From Prosthecobacter sp. (lineage in GTDB: Bacteria; Verrucomicrobiota; Verrucomicrobiia; Verrucomicrobiales; Verrucomicrobiaceae): 64,000 nucleotides of DNA. Below, piece by piece: positions 45,969 through 54,423 of this stretch (the first letter of the stretch is position 1; each line of letters begins with the position of its first letter). A program made the position numbers and the translations under genes. The notes under the pieces are model-generated. The model was not told the origin of the DNA. It ran no database searches and was given only the letters and a program-made list of their open reading frames with translations. The DNA is taken from assembly GCA_021733925.1 (NCBI GenBank), contig JAIPJY010000008.1, positions 112,964 to 176,963 of the forward strand. Reading direction: 5' to 3'.

Positions 45969-46292
45969 CTACCCCAGCAGAGGCTCCACCCTCTCCCGAA
46001 TCAACGACACCAACTCCGGATTCATAAACTCATAATCATCCGGAATGTCGAGCACCTCGATGCGCAACTCGCGCACGACTTCAGGAAACTGCTCCGTCAG
46101 CCGCCGCTTGTGCGCATGCTCCATCACCAGCACGCAATCCGCCCACCGCAGCAGCTTTTCCGAAACACGGCACCGCGCAGAAGTACTCACTCCCGCGCTA
46201 CGCACTTCGACACGCGGATCATTTTGATACACCTTCTCCGCCGTAGGACTGCGCCATTGGTTGCGGGAGCAGAGGAAGAGAAGGTGCATCAC
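45969..46292 (-). CDS. Short low-molecular-weight protein tyrosine phosphatase-like protein
   Basis: 107 aa. The P-loop CSRNQWRS fits C-x5-R-S near the N-terminus (LLFLCSRNQWRSPTAEKVY), and a conserved acidic DIPDDYEFMNPE near the C-terminus could supply the general acid. At 107 aa it is shorter than classical LMW-PTPs (about 150 aa) and matches the short predicted phosphatase group COG4551. It follows gpmI by 5 bp on the same strand, so the two are almost certainly co-transcribed. The substrate is unknown. Confidence 0.85.
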   Translation of the reverse strand: MMHLLFLCSRNQWRSPTAEKVYQNDPRVEVRSAGVSTSARCRVSEKLLRWADCVLVMEHAHKRRLTEQFPEVVRELRIEVLDIPDDYEFMNPELVSLIRERVEPLLG

Positions 46293-46297
46293 TCAGA

Positions 46298-47857
46298 TCA
46301 CTTCTTCACCAGCAAGCTCTTCCCCGTCATCTCCTCGGATGGCTTCACACCGAGCATATCAAGCAGCGTAGGCGCGATGTCCGCAAGCTTGCCGTTGGCA
46401 ACGGTGTAGCTGTTCGCATCAGCGGCGACGTAGATGCCGTGCACAAGATTCGTCGTGTGCGCGGTGTTCGGAGATCCATCCGGATTGCGCATGAGTTCGC
46501 AGTTGCCGTGGTCGGCAGTGATGAAAAGTTTGCCGCCGAGTTCGAGCACTTTCTGCACGATGAGACGCACGCCAAGGTCGATGGTCTCGCAGGCATGGAT
46601 GCCCGCTTCGACGACGCCCGTGTGGCCGACCATGTCCGGATTCGCGTAGTTCATGATCACCAGATCATAGCTCTCCAGCCGACGCATCACCTCAAACGTC
46701 AAATCAGGCGCGCTCATCTGCGGCTTCTTGTCATAGGTCGGTACTTCCTTCGGACTGATGGCAAGGTAGCGGTCTTCACCGGGATTCGGCTCTTCGACAC
46801 CGCTGTTGAAGAAGAAAGTCACGTGCGGGTACTTCTCCGTCTCAGCAGCACGCAGCTGGGTCAGGCCAGCAGCGGCCACCACCTGGCCGAGGTTGTTGCT
46901 CAGGCTCTCAGGCGCAAAGATCACGCGTGCCCCCAGATCGGTGTACGTGGCGTCATATTCAGTGAGTGTGTAGTAGCCGGTCTTCGGAGTGACTTCACGA
47001 TCAAAGCCGTCAAAGCCGTCAAAGCCGGGTTTCAGGAACGCCTCGCTCAGCTGGCGCGCACGGTCGGCACGGAAGTTGAACCACAGGATCACATCGCCAT
47101 CGCGGATGCGCTGCTCATCGGCGTTGGAAAAGATCATGGGCTGCATGAATTCATCCCCACGCGGGTCTTTCGGGTACGCGGCCTTCACGGCGGCGCTGGG
47201 CAGATCCGTACGGACTTCACCACGGCCAAGCACGATGGCGTCCCAGGCGAGCTTGTTGCGCTCCCAGCGCTTGTCACGATCCATGGCGTAATAGCGGCCA
47301 ATGACCGTGGCTATTTTAGCTCCGCTCGGGGCCAGGTCTTTTTCCAGCTTGGCCATGTAGCCGGCACCACCCGTCGGGGAGGTATCGCGGCCATCGGTGA
47401 TGGCGTGGACCATCAAATCACTCACGCCTGCAGCCTTTGCGGCATCGCACAGCGCGGCGAGGTGATCCTGATGCGAATGCACGCCGCCGTCGCTGATGAG
47501 GCCCAGGAAATGGAGACGCTTGCCCTTGGCCTTTTCAAAAGCTTCCACCAACACCGGCATCGAGGCCAGTTCGCCATCGCGGATGCATTTGTTGATGCGG
47601 GTGAGGTCCTGATACACCACGCGGCCCGCGCCGAGATTGAGATGACCCACTTCGCTGTTGCCCATCTGGCCGTCCGGCAGGCCCACGTCTTCGCCGCTGG
47701 CGCTGACGGTACCGCGCGGATAGGAGCTGTACAGGTGATCGTGAAAGGGGGTGCGGGCCAGCAGGGTGGCATCGCCATTGGCTTCAGCTGCAGCTTTACC
47801 GCCGGGGTTGATACCCCAGCCGTCACGGATAATCAGAACAACAGGTTTTTTGGTCAT
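46298..47857 (-). CDS. gpmI: 2,3-bisphosphoglycerate-independent phosphoglycerate mutase
   Basis: 519 aa. It interconverts 3- and 2-phosphoglycerate in glycolysis. The metal-binding N-terminus is VVLIIRDGWGINPGG. The phosphoserine site is LPDGQMGNSEVGHLNLGAGR. Downstream metal ligands include AITDGRDTSP, MNYANPDMVGHTG and ITADHGNCE. Length and order are normal. A 9-bp sequence repeated three times at 47001-47027 adds GFDGFDGFD in a surface-loop region. It is co-directional with the small phosphatase gene 5 bp downstream. Confidence 0.96.
   Translation of the reverse strand: MTKKPVVLIIRDGWGINPGGKAAAEANGDATLLARTPFHDHLYSSYPRGTVSASGEDVGLPDGQMGNSEVGHLNLGAGRVVYQDLTRINKCIRDGELASMPVLVEAFEKAKGKRLHFLGLISDGGVHSHQDHLAALCDAAKAAGVSDLMVHAITDGRDTSPTGGAGYMAKLEKDLAPSGAKIATVIGRYYAMDRDKRWERNKLAWDAIVLGRGEVRTDLPSAAVKAAYPKDPRGDEFMQPMIFSNADEQRIRDGDVILWFNFRADRARQLSEAFLKPGFDGFDGFDREVTPKTGYYTLTEYDATYTDLGARVIFAPESLSNNLGQVVAAAGLTQLRAAETEKYPHVTFFFNSGVEEPNPGEDRYLAISPKEVPTYDKKPQMSAPDLTFEVMRRLESYDLVIMNYANPDMVGHTGVVEAGIHACETIDLGVRLIVQKVLELGGKLFITADHGNCELMRNPDGSPNTAHTTNLVHGIYVAADANSYTVANGKLADIAPTLLDMLGVKPSEEMTGKSLLVKK
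47001..47027 (-). repeat. Three tandem 9-bp repeats within gpmI
   Basis: TCAAAGCCG is repeated three times without interruption on the plus strand. It encodes (GFD)x3 in the mutase and preserves the frame because the unit is a multiple of three. Confidence 0.85.
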
Positions 47858-48071
47858 AGCTATGGGGTCAATGGGTCAAAGCGGCGGCTCCGTCAAGGGC
47901 GGGGTCACGGCTGCAACGGCCAGGGAGGCTGGAAGCACCCTTTTGACCACCTTGGCCATTTCTTGGCAAATCCTGCCCCTCCCCGGCCCAGCCCTGTCAG
48001 ATCATTTGCGCTCCGGGCCGTCTCAGTCTATAAGACACAGCTTTACTCCGATATATGCTGTCATTCCCGTC

Positions 48072-49484
48072 ATGACCCCCGGACCGCATCCCATATTCCC
48101 CAAGGCTCTCATCGCCACCTTTGCTGTCGCTCTGGCTTCAGCGTCGTTCGACGTGGCGCATGCAGACGATGCCAAGCCGGGCTTCTTCAAAAAGCTCTTC
48201 GGCGGTGGCAGCAAGACCGAAACCCCGGCACCTGCTCCTGAGCCTGAGAAAAAACCGGCCACCAAGCCAAAACCAGAGCCGGAAAAGACCGCCACCAAAA
48301 AGCCCTCAAGCACCAAACCTCCTCGGGTCATCATCACCACGACCGGCGGCAAAAAAGTGGAGATCGGTAAAAAATCCACCCCCACCAAGTCCGTCGCAAA
48401 AACTGAGAAGCCCAAGGAAGAGCCGGTCAAGGATGTAACGAGCTCATCCTCAGCGAAGGACAACGAGGCCCCCATGAAGGGCGAGTTCAAAGTGGACGCT
48501 GAAGACAAGGCCGCCGCAGAGAGATCCAAATCCGTCGAAGTCCTTCCCGCCAACGGCGGCTGGGAGATTGTGAAAATCGGCGGACGTGACTACGTGACGG
48601 CGGAGAGCATCCGCAACTTCTACAACCCCGTCTATGGCTTCACCACCTTCCGCATTCAGGGCACGCACTTCTGGCTCGGCTCCTCCAAGCTCATACTCAA
48701 GGCTCAGATCGGCTCGCAGGAGATGCTGATCAACAACATCAAGTTCATCCTCAGCTTCCCCGTGGTCGAGTACAACGGCAAGGTGCTCTTCTCGCGCCTC
48801 GATCTGTGCAAGCTCATCGATCCCGTCCTCTACCCCAGCCACATTCAGAACGCCGAATTCTTCGACACCGTCGTCGTCGATGCCGGCCATGGCGGCCATG
48901 ACGCCGGTGCGCGTGGCGTTTACGGCTATGAGAAAGACTTCGCCCTCAAGATGGCCATGTCCGTTCGAGCAGCCCTGATGCAGCGCGGCTTCAAGGTCAT
49001 CCTGACGCGTTCAACGGACACCTTCATCACCCTCGGCGGGCGCGTGGCCATCGCCAACCAGACCCCCAAGAGCATCTTCCTCAGCTTCCACTTCAACTCC
49101 GGCGGCGCTGCCGCCACGGGCATCGAAACCTGGGCACTCACTCCTCAGAGTGCCGCCGCCACGATCAGCCGCGGAGGCGGTTACAACGTCAACGGCGTCA
49201 CCGGCAACAAGCAGGACTCCGCCAACATCGCCCTTGCAACCGCAGTTCACGCCAGCGTCATCAGCCGCTTCAAGTTCGTCGATCGCGGCATCAAGCGCGC
49301 GCAGTGGAGCGTGCTCTCCGGCTGCAAGCGTCCCGGCATTTTGTTTGAAGGCGGCTTCGTCACCAACGGTGCCGAATGCCAGCTCGTCGCCTCCGAAACG
49401 TACCGCCAGCAGGTTTCCGCTGCCATCGGCGACGCCGTCCTGAACTACCGCAAGGCGCTGGAGTCCGCGATGGCCAAGCGCTGA
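48072..49484 (+). CDS. N-acetylmuramoyl-L-alanine amidase (Amidase_3) with Lys/Pro-rich linker
   Basis: 470 aa from ATG 48072 (MTPGPHPIFPKALIATFAVA, a signal peptide ending near VAHA); the frame extends upstream without support. Residues of about 45-150 are a Lys/Pro/Glu-rich linker, about 155-260 an uncharacterised domain, and about 265-460 the zinc amidase: VVVDAGHGGHDAGARG, Glu in YGYEKDFALKMA, SIFLSFHFNSGG, and catalytic Glu in ILFEGGFVTNGAE. It cleaves the amide between MurNAc and the peptide stem during cell separation or wall turnover. A long nested palindrome lies just downstream. Confidence 0.92.
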   Translation: MTPGPHPIFPKALIATFAVALASASFDVAHADDAKPGFFKKLFGGGSKTETPAPAPEPEKKPATKPKPEPEKTATKKPSSTKPPRVIITTTGGKKVEIGKKSTPTKSVAKTEKPKEEPVKDVTSSSSAKDNEAPMKGEFKVDAEDKAAAERSKSVEVLPANGGWEIVKIGGRDYVTAESIRNFYNPVYGFTTFRIQGTHFWLGSSKLILKAQIGSQEMLINNIKFILSFPVVEYNGKVLFSRLDLCKLIDPVLYPSHIQNAEFFDTVVVDAGHGGHDAGARGVYGYEKDFALKMAMSVRAALMQRGFKVILTRSTDTFITLGGRVAIANQTPKSIFLSFHFNSGGAAATGIETWALTPQSAAATISRGGGYNVNGVTGNKQDSANIALATAVHASVISRFKFVDRGIKRAQWSVLSGCKRPGILFEGGFVTNGAECQLVASETYRQQVSAAIGDAVLNYRKALESAMAKR

Positions 49485-49493
49485 GCCGCCCCA

Positions 49494-49572
49494 AAGTACT
49501 GGTGAGCTTTAGCTCACTCTGGGAAAGTGAACGCGTCATCCATAATGAGCTAAAGCTCATGAGTACTTTTTC
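49494..49572 (+). terminator. Long nested palindrome with T run between convergent genes
   Basis: The left arm (49494-49516) and right arm (49546-49568) pair over 21 of 23 positions and enclose about 29 bases. Each arm contains its own palindrome (TGAGCT-TT-AGCTCA and TGAGCT-AA-AGCTCA). A TTTTT run ends the right arm, so it fits an intrinsic terminator for the amidase gene, although the arms are unusually long and self-complementary and could equally be a small mobile palindromic element. Confidence 0.65.
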
Positions 49573-49598
49573 CAAAACCGAGGGATGAGTATGACCCC

Positions 49599-50150
49599 TC
49601 ACACCACCGGCAGCTTCTCCCGCAGCAACACCGACAGCCCCGTCGTCTCCGCCAGCGTAAACTCCGCAGCCACCTTCGGCTCATGATGGCTCAAAACACG
49701 CACCGTGCGCGGCACGCCTGCATTGATCGCCATCTGAATGTCTCGATCATGATCGCCCACCAGCCAGCTGCGCGTCAAATCGAGGCCATGTTCGTCACGC
49801 GCGCGGAAAATCATCTCCGCACTCGGCTTACGGCAGGTGCAGGTGCCAGCCAGGTGCGTGCAGGCATAGATGCCATCTAGCGCGGCCCCATGCTGCGCCA
49901 GTTCGTTTTGCATGCGCCCATGTAGATCGTCGAGAGCCTCCTGCGTCATCAGCCCTTTTCCCACCCCCTGCTGGCTCGTCACCAGAATCGTCGCATAACC
50001 ACGTTCCCGGCACAGCGCCAGCGCCTCGATGATGCCCGGCGCAAAGTGAAAATCCTCCCAGCACAGCACGTAGCCCTCCCCTGGGGAGACATTGACGACA
50101 CCATCGCGGTCAAAAAACACGGCGGGACGAAGAGGCGAATCAGAAGGCAT
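49599..50150 (-). CDS. HAD-family heptose-bisphosphate phosphatase (GmhB/HisB-N-like)
   Basis: 183 aa. The start is ATG 50150 (MPSDSPLRPAVFFDRDGVVN); upstream in-frame sequence has no homology. Motif I is FFDRDGVVN, motif II Thr/Ser in ILVTSQQGVGKG, the Lys in CRKPSAEMI, and motif IV WLVGDHDRDI. A zinc-loop-like CTH-x4-CTC precedes RKP, as in GmhB, which dephosphorylates D-glycero-D-manno-heptose 1,7-bisphosphate for LPS or S-layer glycan synthesis. No other heptose genes are adjacent. It is 94 bp downstream of ribD on the same strand. Confidence 0.85.
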   Translation of the reverse strand: MPSDSPLRPAVFFDRDGVVNVSPGEGYVLCWEDFHFAPGIIEALALCRERGYATILVTSQQGVGKGLMTQEALDDLHGRMQNELAQHGAALDGIYACTHLAGTCTCRKPSAEMIFRARDEHGLDLTRSWLVGDHDRDIQMAINAGVPRTVRVLSHHEPKVAAEFTLAETTGLSVLLREKLPVV

Positions 50151-50244
50151 GCGCAGCACGCATAGCCGCACTGCACGAACAAGGAAACTGCTCTTTGCAG
50201 CAGCCTCATTCACCCCTGGCACACACTTGCGTGTGACACTCGCC

Positions 50245-51309
50245 TTATTCTTGTGCCGCCCCCGGCCACACCGGGAACCCGTGAAAGCAGACGTTGTCCC
50301 CCATGGGGCGGACCGTGATGTTTTGCAGCTCAACGGAGGCTGGCAATGCAGGACCCGCCAAAGATGGACGGCCACCACCACAGAAGCGCGGAGCGATGTA
50401 CCAATAGACCTCGTCCACCAGCTGATCACGGAAGGCCTGACCGAGAATGATGCCACCGCCCTCAATGAGAACGGAAAGCACGCCGTGTTTCCCCAGAATG
50501 GCCAGCGCTTCGGGCAGGTCCTTGCCATGCATGATGATCGTGCGGTCCTTGAACGCGTCCGTGAAAATTTGGGAGTGCGGTGGAATGTCGCCGCTGCGGG
50601 TGAGCACAACGCGCCAGGGCTGCAGCTTGCCACTGCCAGCACTGCCATCTCGCAGAGTAAGCTGGGGGTTGTCTTTGCGGATCGTCTCCGCTCCGACAAG
50701 GATCGCGTCCACACGCATGCGCAGCCTGCGGCCATGAGCGCGGGCGGCGTCGTTCGTGATCAGCGAGCTCTCCCCCGCCGGACGTGTGATGCGGCCATCC
50801 AGACTCTGCCCAGCCTTGGCAATCACATAGGGCATGCCTGTCGTAATCCATTTGGCAAAGGGGCGGATGATCGCCCGGCACTCTTCGTCCAGCACCCCGG
50901 CGGTAACCTCGATGCCCGCGAGCATGAAAATGCTGCGCGCCTGCTCGCGATGACTGGGATTAGGATCGTGCGCACCGATGACCACCCGCTTGATGCCAGC
51001 GGCTTTGATCGCCTCGGTGCATGGCGGTGTTTTGCCCTGCGTGCAGCAGGGTTCGAGTGTGACATAGATCGTGGAACCTCGCAGCAGCTTGGGATTCGTT
51101 TTTTGCGCATCGCGGATCGCCTCCACCTCGGCGTGTGGTTCTCCCGCCTTGTGGTGGTAGCCCCGCCCGATGACTTTTTCCTGCGCGACAATGACGGCGC
51201 CCACGGGCGGATTGGGACTGGTGAGACCGACGCCAAGCTGGGCTTGGTCGAGCGCGAGGTGCATCCAGTGCTGGTCGGGTGTTTCTTTATGGGCGATGGG
51301 CGGCGGCAT
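50245..51309 (-). CDS. ribD: Bifunctional riboflavin deaminase/reductase RibD
   Basis: 354 aa. The N-terminal deaminase has the zinc motif HAEVEAI and TLEPCCTQGKTPPCTEAI. The C-terminal reductase (about 150-350) has AKAGQSLDGRITRPAGES, ILVGAETIRKDNPQL and IEGGGIILGQAF. It converts 2,5-diamino-6-ribosylamino-pyrimidinone phosphate to the ribitylamino uracil phosphate in riboflavin biosynthesis. The gene stands alone among rib genes here, and no FMN riboswitch was recognised in the 133 bp before it. Confidence 0.95.
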   Translation of the reverse strand: MPPPIAHKETPDQHWMHLALDQAQLGVGLTSPNPPVGAVIVAQEKVIGRGYHHKAGEPHAEVEAIRDAQKTNPKLLRGSTIYVTLEPCCTQGKTPPCTEAIKAAGIKRVVIGAHDPNPSHREQARSIFMLAGIEVTAGVLDEECRAIIRPFAKWITTGMPYVIAKAGQSLDGRITRPAGESSLITNDAARAHGRRLRMRVDAILVGAETIRKDNPQLTLRDGSAGSGKLQPWRVVLTRSGDIPPHSQIFTDAFKDRTIIMHGKDLPEALAILGKHGVLSVLIEGGGIILGQAFRDQLVDEVYWYIAPRFCGGGRPSLAGPALPASVELQNITVRPMGDNVCFHGFPVWPGAAQE

Positions 51310-51442
51310 GAAAGGTCCGCATGATAGGCGATGAAACGAGCCTGAGAAGCAATAAGAGTGTCACACAAAGGGGATCGACCCGTGGCCTGAATTTTTTTGT
51401 ACTCGCTGTCACGGACGCACTGGCGTTAGTTTCACACCGCTG

Positions 51443-52438
51443 ATGAAACTCTCCGAAAAAGCCCTGCTCTATCGCGAACTGGCCAAGCTGGTAGGGGCGA
51501 ACTTTCATCTGGACCGCTCGTTGGAACTCCTGCTCAAGCAGCAGCCCTCCCATGCACGCCGCACCTGGCTGCAGGGCCTGCAGCTCGGCTTGAAAGAGGG
51601 CAGGAGTGTCGCCGCCTCCATCACCGAACATTGCGGGGCGTTTTCCGACGCCCTGGAGTTTGCCCTGATTGACGCAGGAGAGCGCAGCGGACGTCTGGGC
51701 GATGCCTTCAGCCATCTGTCGCGCTACTTTGAAGCCTGGCACATGGCGGAAAAGCAGGCCATCGGGGCGATGATTTATCCGCTGGTACTCGCGCATCTGG
51801 GCATCGTGCTGCCAGAGCTGCCGACCATGGTCACGTCAACGATGGAGGACAAACCCTACTCGCTGGGCGGCATCTTCATGCCGCTGGCCATCCTCTGGCT
51901 CATACTGCTCACCCTCTTCCTTCTCTGGCGCTGGTTGTCACGCCTCGGGGCGGAATCCGCAGCCGTGGATCGCGGTCTCGGATACCTCCCTCTCATCGGC
52001 GGTGTGCGTCGGCACTGGGCCCTGGCGCGTTTTTCTCAGGTCTTTCATGCCTGCCTGCTGGCCTCCATGCGGATGACAGAGACCATGCAGCTCGCGGGCA
52101 GCGCCTCCCACAGCGGCCTCCTGCGCCATGCCGCACGGGATGCAGCCCAGCGCATCGCAGCGGGCGAAACCATCTCCGGAGCCATGGCGGACGTGCATGG
52201 CTTTCCCATGTCGTTCGTGCATGGCATCGCCACGGCAGAAGAAGCCGGAACCCTGGACCACGAGATGAACCGCTGGGCCGCCGCAGAAACCATCGAAGCA
52301 GGAGATGCCGTGCAGCGTGCCGCGCAGTGGCTGCCAAAGATCGCCTATGGAGTCGTCGTCATGTATGTGGCCTACCGCATCATCACCATGATGTCGGGTT
52401 TTTACGGCGGCCTGCAGCAGCAGCTCGACAGCATGTGA
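51443..52438 (+). CDS. Orphan type II secretion/pilus GspF-like inner-membrane protein
   Basis: 331 aa, shorter than typical GspF/PilC (about 400). Two T2SSF-like halves are visible: KLSEKALLYRELAKLVGANF with SGRLGDAFSHLSRYFEAW, and LARFSQVFHACLLASMRMTE with EEAGTLDHEMNRWAA. Transmembrane segments are near 115-130, 150-168 (LAILWLILLTLFLLW) and 305-322. It would act as the membrane platform for a pseudopilus or pilus. No GspE ATPase or pilin genes are adjacent, so it may work with components encoded elsewhere. Confidence 0.82.
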   Translation: MKLSEKALLYRELAKLVGANFHLDRSLELLLKQQPSHARRTWLQGLQLGLKEGRSVAASITEHCGAFSDALEFALIDAGERSGRLGDAFSHLSRYFEAWHMAEKQAIGAMIYPLVLAHLGIVLPELPTMVTSTMEDKPYSLGGIFMPLAILWLILLTLFLLWRWLSRLGAESAAVDRGLGYLPLIGGVRRHWALARFSQVFHACLLASMRMTETMQLAGSASHSGLLRHAARDAAQRIAAGETISGAMADVHGFPMSFVHGIATAEEAGTLDHEMNRWAAAETIEAGDAVQRAAQWLPKIAYGVVVMYVAYRIITMMSGFYGGLQQQLDSM

Positions 52439-52470
52439 CGTGGCAGGCTTGTAAATTCTCAGGAGGAAGA

Positions 52471-52648
52471 AGCCTGAATAATGACGAATGAGTAAGCCCG
52501 AATAACGAAAGAATGACGAAGCTCGAATAACGAAGCTGGCGGCTTGCGTAAATGGGCTTGCTCCCTCCCTGCAGCACGGAATGGGAAAAGCGCAGGCAGG
52601 TTACTCACACCCTTCGAGCTTCGACATTCGAGCTTATTTTCGTCATTT
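52471..52648. repeat. Inverted-repeat-bounded element upstream of recA
   Basis: AATGACGAA...GCTCGAATAACGAAGCT near 52512-52537 reappears inverted at 52618-52648 with a 5-base insertion. The left side also has several degenerate GAATAACGAA direct copies from 52471. The two sides enclose about 80 bp of unrelated sequence. No gene is contained. Confidence 0.6.
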
Positions 52649-52719
52649 TTTCCCCTTCGGCCCAAGTATTCGCTCTCGGGAGGCGAAAAGTGCTTTACGG
52701 CCTTCAATAAATGCGCTTT

Positions 52720-52735
52720 CTGTTCGCCCGAACAG
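52720..52735 (+). promoter_or_regulatory. Putative LexA (SOS) box of recA
   Basis: CTGTTCGCCCGAACAG is a palindrome (CTGTTCG-CC-CGAACAG) 30 bp upstream of the recA start. It fits TGTTC-N4-GAACA, which I recall as the LexA motif reported for Verrucomicrobia. It differs from the B. subtilis arrangement (GAAC-N4-GTTC). Confidence 0.75.
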
Positions 52736-52765
52736 CTTTTTACTCCACACTGAACACCAACGATT

Positions 52766-53875
52766 ATGGCCCGCGCACCCAAAGACACCTCCGAAACTTC
52801 CACTGCCAAACCCGACAAGCTCGCCGAAGCACGCGGCCGCAATCTCGACCTGGCCATCCAGCAGATTCAGAAAGACTACGGTGAAGGTGCCATCCTCCGC
52901 ATGGGCGGCGAAGGCGTGAAGTCCGACATCACCGTCATCCCCACCGGCAATCTGCTCATCGACCAGGCTCTCGGCACCGGCGGCTTCCCCCGGGGCCGCG
53001 TGGTGGAAATCTACGGCCCGGAATCCTCCGGTAAAACCACCCTCACCCTCACCGTCATCGCCCAGGCGCAGAAAGCTGGCGGTCTGGCCGCCTTCATCGA
53101 CGTCGAGCATGCGCTCGATCCCGCCTATGCCCGCCGCCTTGGCGTCAAAATGGACGAACTGCTCGTCTCGCAGCCCAGCTCCGGTGAAGAAGCCCTGCGC
53201 ATCTGCGAAACCCTCGTCCGCTCCAACGCACTCGACGTCATCGTCATCGACTCCGTCGCCGCGCTCGTCACCCGTCAGGAACTCGAAGGCGAAATCGGCG
53301 ACTCCACCGTCGGTGCCCAGGCCCGCCTCATGAGCGCCGCCTTGCGCAAACTGACCGCCATCATCGCCAAAGCACGCACCTGCTGCATCTTCACCAACCA
53401 GATTCGTGAAAAGATCGGCGTCATGTTCGGCAATCCCGAAACCACCCCTGGCGGCAAGGCCCTCAAATTCTACGCCAGCGTACGCGTGGACATCCGCCGC
53501 ATCGGCGCCATCAAAACCACCGACGGCACCGTCACCGGCAACCGCACCAAAGTCAAAATCGTGAAGAACAAGCTCGCCCCTCCCTACACTGAGGCCGAGT
53601 TCGACATCATGTACAACGAGGGTATCTCCAATGTCGGCTCGCTGCTCGATCTCGCGATGGATTATGAAATCCTGCAAAAGCGCGGCTCATGGATCAGCTA
53701 CAAAGGCACCCAGCTCGCCCAGGGACGCGATGCCGCCAAGGAAGTCCTCCGCAACGACACGACCGTCTATGCCGAGATCGAAGCCGCCGTGAAAGCCAAG
53801 CAGGCCGAGAAATTGGCAGGCTCTGAGAAAGGCTCTTCCAAAGGCGCCCCCCCTGCCGCCGCCGAAGAAGAGTAA
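52766..53875 (+). CDS. recA: Recombinase RecA
   Basis: 369 aa. It forms the ATP-dependent strand-exchange filament for homologous recombination and SOS induction. Walker A is GPESSGKTT, Walker [52 protein letters not shown] and [17 protein letters not shown] are nearly invariant RecA blocks. The N-terminal 20 residues are variable and the C-terminus is acidic (AAAEEE). A LexA-type palindrome precedes it, so autoregulated SOS control is expected. Confidence 0.98.
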   Translation: MARAPKDTSETSTAKPDKLAEARGRNLDLAIQQIQKDYGEGAILRMGGEGVKSDITVIPTGNLLIDQALGTGGFPRGRVVEIYGPESSGKTTLTLTVIAQAQKAGGLAAFIDVEHALDPAYARRLGVKMDELLVSQPSSGEEALRICETLVRSNALDVIVIDSVAALVTRQELEGEIGDSTVGAQARLMSAALRKLTAIIAKARTCCIFTNQIREKIGVMFGNPETTPGGKALKFYASVRVDIRRIGAIKTTDGTVTGNRTKVKIVKNKLAPPYTEAEFDIMYNEGISNVGSLLDLAMDYEILQKRGSWISYKGTQLAQGRDAAKEVLRNDTTVYAEIEAAVKAKQAEKLAGSEKGSSKGAPPAAAEEE

Positions 53876-53886
53876 CCAGGACTAGG

Positions 53887-53914
53887 CGTGGGGTGCGTGC
53901 AGCACCGCCCCACG
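53887..53914 (+). terminator. Hairpin after recA, possible terminator
   Basis: CGTGGGGTGC pairs with GCACC-G-CCCCACG (one bulged base) 11 bp after the recA stop. Only a weak, interrupted T-rich stretch follows, so termination is likely but not certain. Confidence 0.45.
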
Positions 53915-53982
53915 TTCGCTGCCTTCGTTGTTTGACTTTTCCCGCCCCGTGCGCCTCTTTTCGCGGTCACTCCGCGAATCGT

Positions 53983-54390
53983 ATGGCTAAACACGGCCAG
54001 AAAAGTCAGGAAACCTCCGCATTCGAGAAACAATCGGTCTGCGGTGGCAGGCAAACTGTTGTCGAGCTCTGCGAAATCACCACCTGTGGACTCGTGTTCT
54101 GGTCACGCCAGCGTTTCGATCTGGGGGCCGAAGTTCAGGTGCGCATCAAACGCTCCACCCTAACTCCTGCGATGCTCGCCATGACCACATCAAACTCCAA
54201 GTGGGTCATGCTGAAATGCCTCGTGGCCACCTGCCCGCCGCAGCGGCGTGACGACGGCTCCATCGGATTCAAAGTCTCCCTCCTCGTGGTTCAGGCATCG
54301 GACGACAACGCTCCCTCACCCAAGCACCGCTCAAAAATGCGCTGGTTTGCACCGCCGCTGCGCGGTCTCCAGCGCTTCGGATTGAATTGA
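53983..54390 (+). CDS. PilZ-like small protein
   Basis: 135 aa from ATG 53983 (MAKHGQKSQETS). The central stretch VVELCEITTCGLVFWSRQRF, LGAEVQVRIK and GSIGFKVSLLVVQ resembles the beta-barrel of PilZ-like domains (E-x-S-x-x-G-x-x-F). The c-di-GMP-binding RxxxR and DxSxxG motifs are not convincing, so ligand binding is doubtful. The C-terminus is basic. It follows recA by 107 bp, separated by a hairpin. Confidence 0.55.
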   Translation: MAKHGQKSQETSAFEKQSVCGGRQTVVELCEITTCGLVFWSRQRFDLGAEVQVRIKRSTLTPAMLAMTTSNSKWVMLKCLVATCPPQRRDDGSIGFKVSLLVVQASDDNAPSPKHRSKMRWFAPPLRGLQRFGLN

Positions 54391-54423
54391 TGCCGCCAGC
54401 CCTGCTGCCTGCATCCCCATCCC

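Larger units (their letters stand above)
52439..52765. other. 327-bp recA upstream region with inverted repeats
   Basis: It contains a degenerate direct-repeat block (52471-52537), an inverted copy (52612-52648) and a probable LexA box (52720-52735), each listed separately. Apparent short ORFs across it are repeat-derived and not supported. Confidence 0.6.

Noticed and set aside
46439-48241. 600-codon plus-strand frame opposite gpmI
   Set aside because: Antisense shadow of a complete phosphoglycerate mutase with all catalytic motifs.
50150-50735. N-terminal extension of the GmhB-like gene into ribD
   Set aside because: The extended residues are Arg/Ser-rich shadow of ribD and homology begins at MPSDSPLRPAVFFD.
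51310-51442. FMN riboswitch before ribD
   Set aside because: The interval is short and no conserved FMN-aptamer blocks were recognisable.
52643-53677. 344-codon minus-strand frame opposite recA
   Set aside because: RecA on the plus strand is certain; the opposite translation is Asp/Gly-rich shadow sequence.
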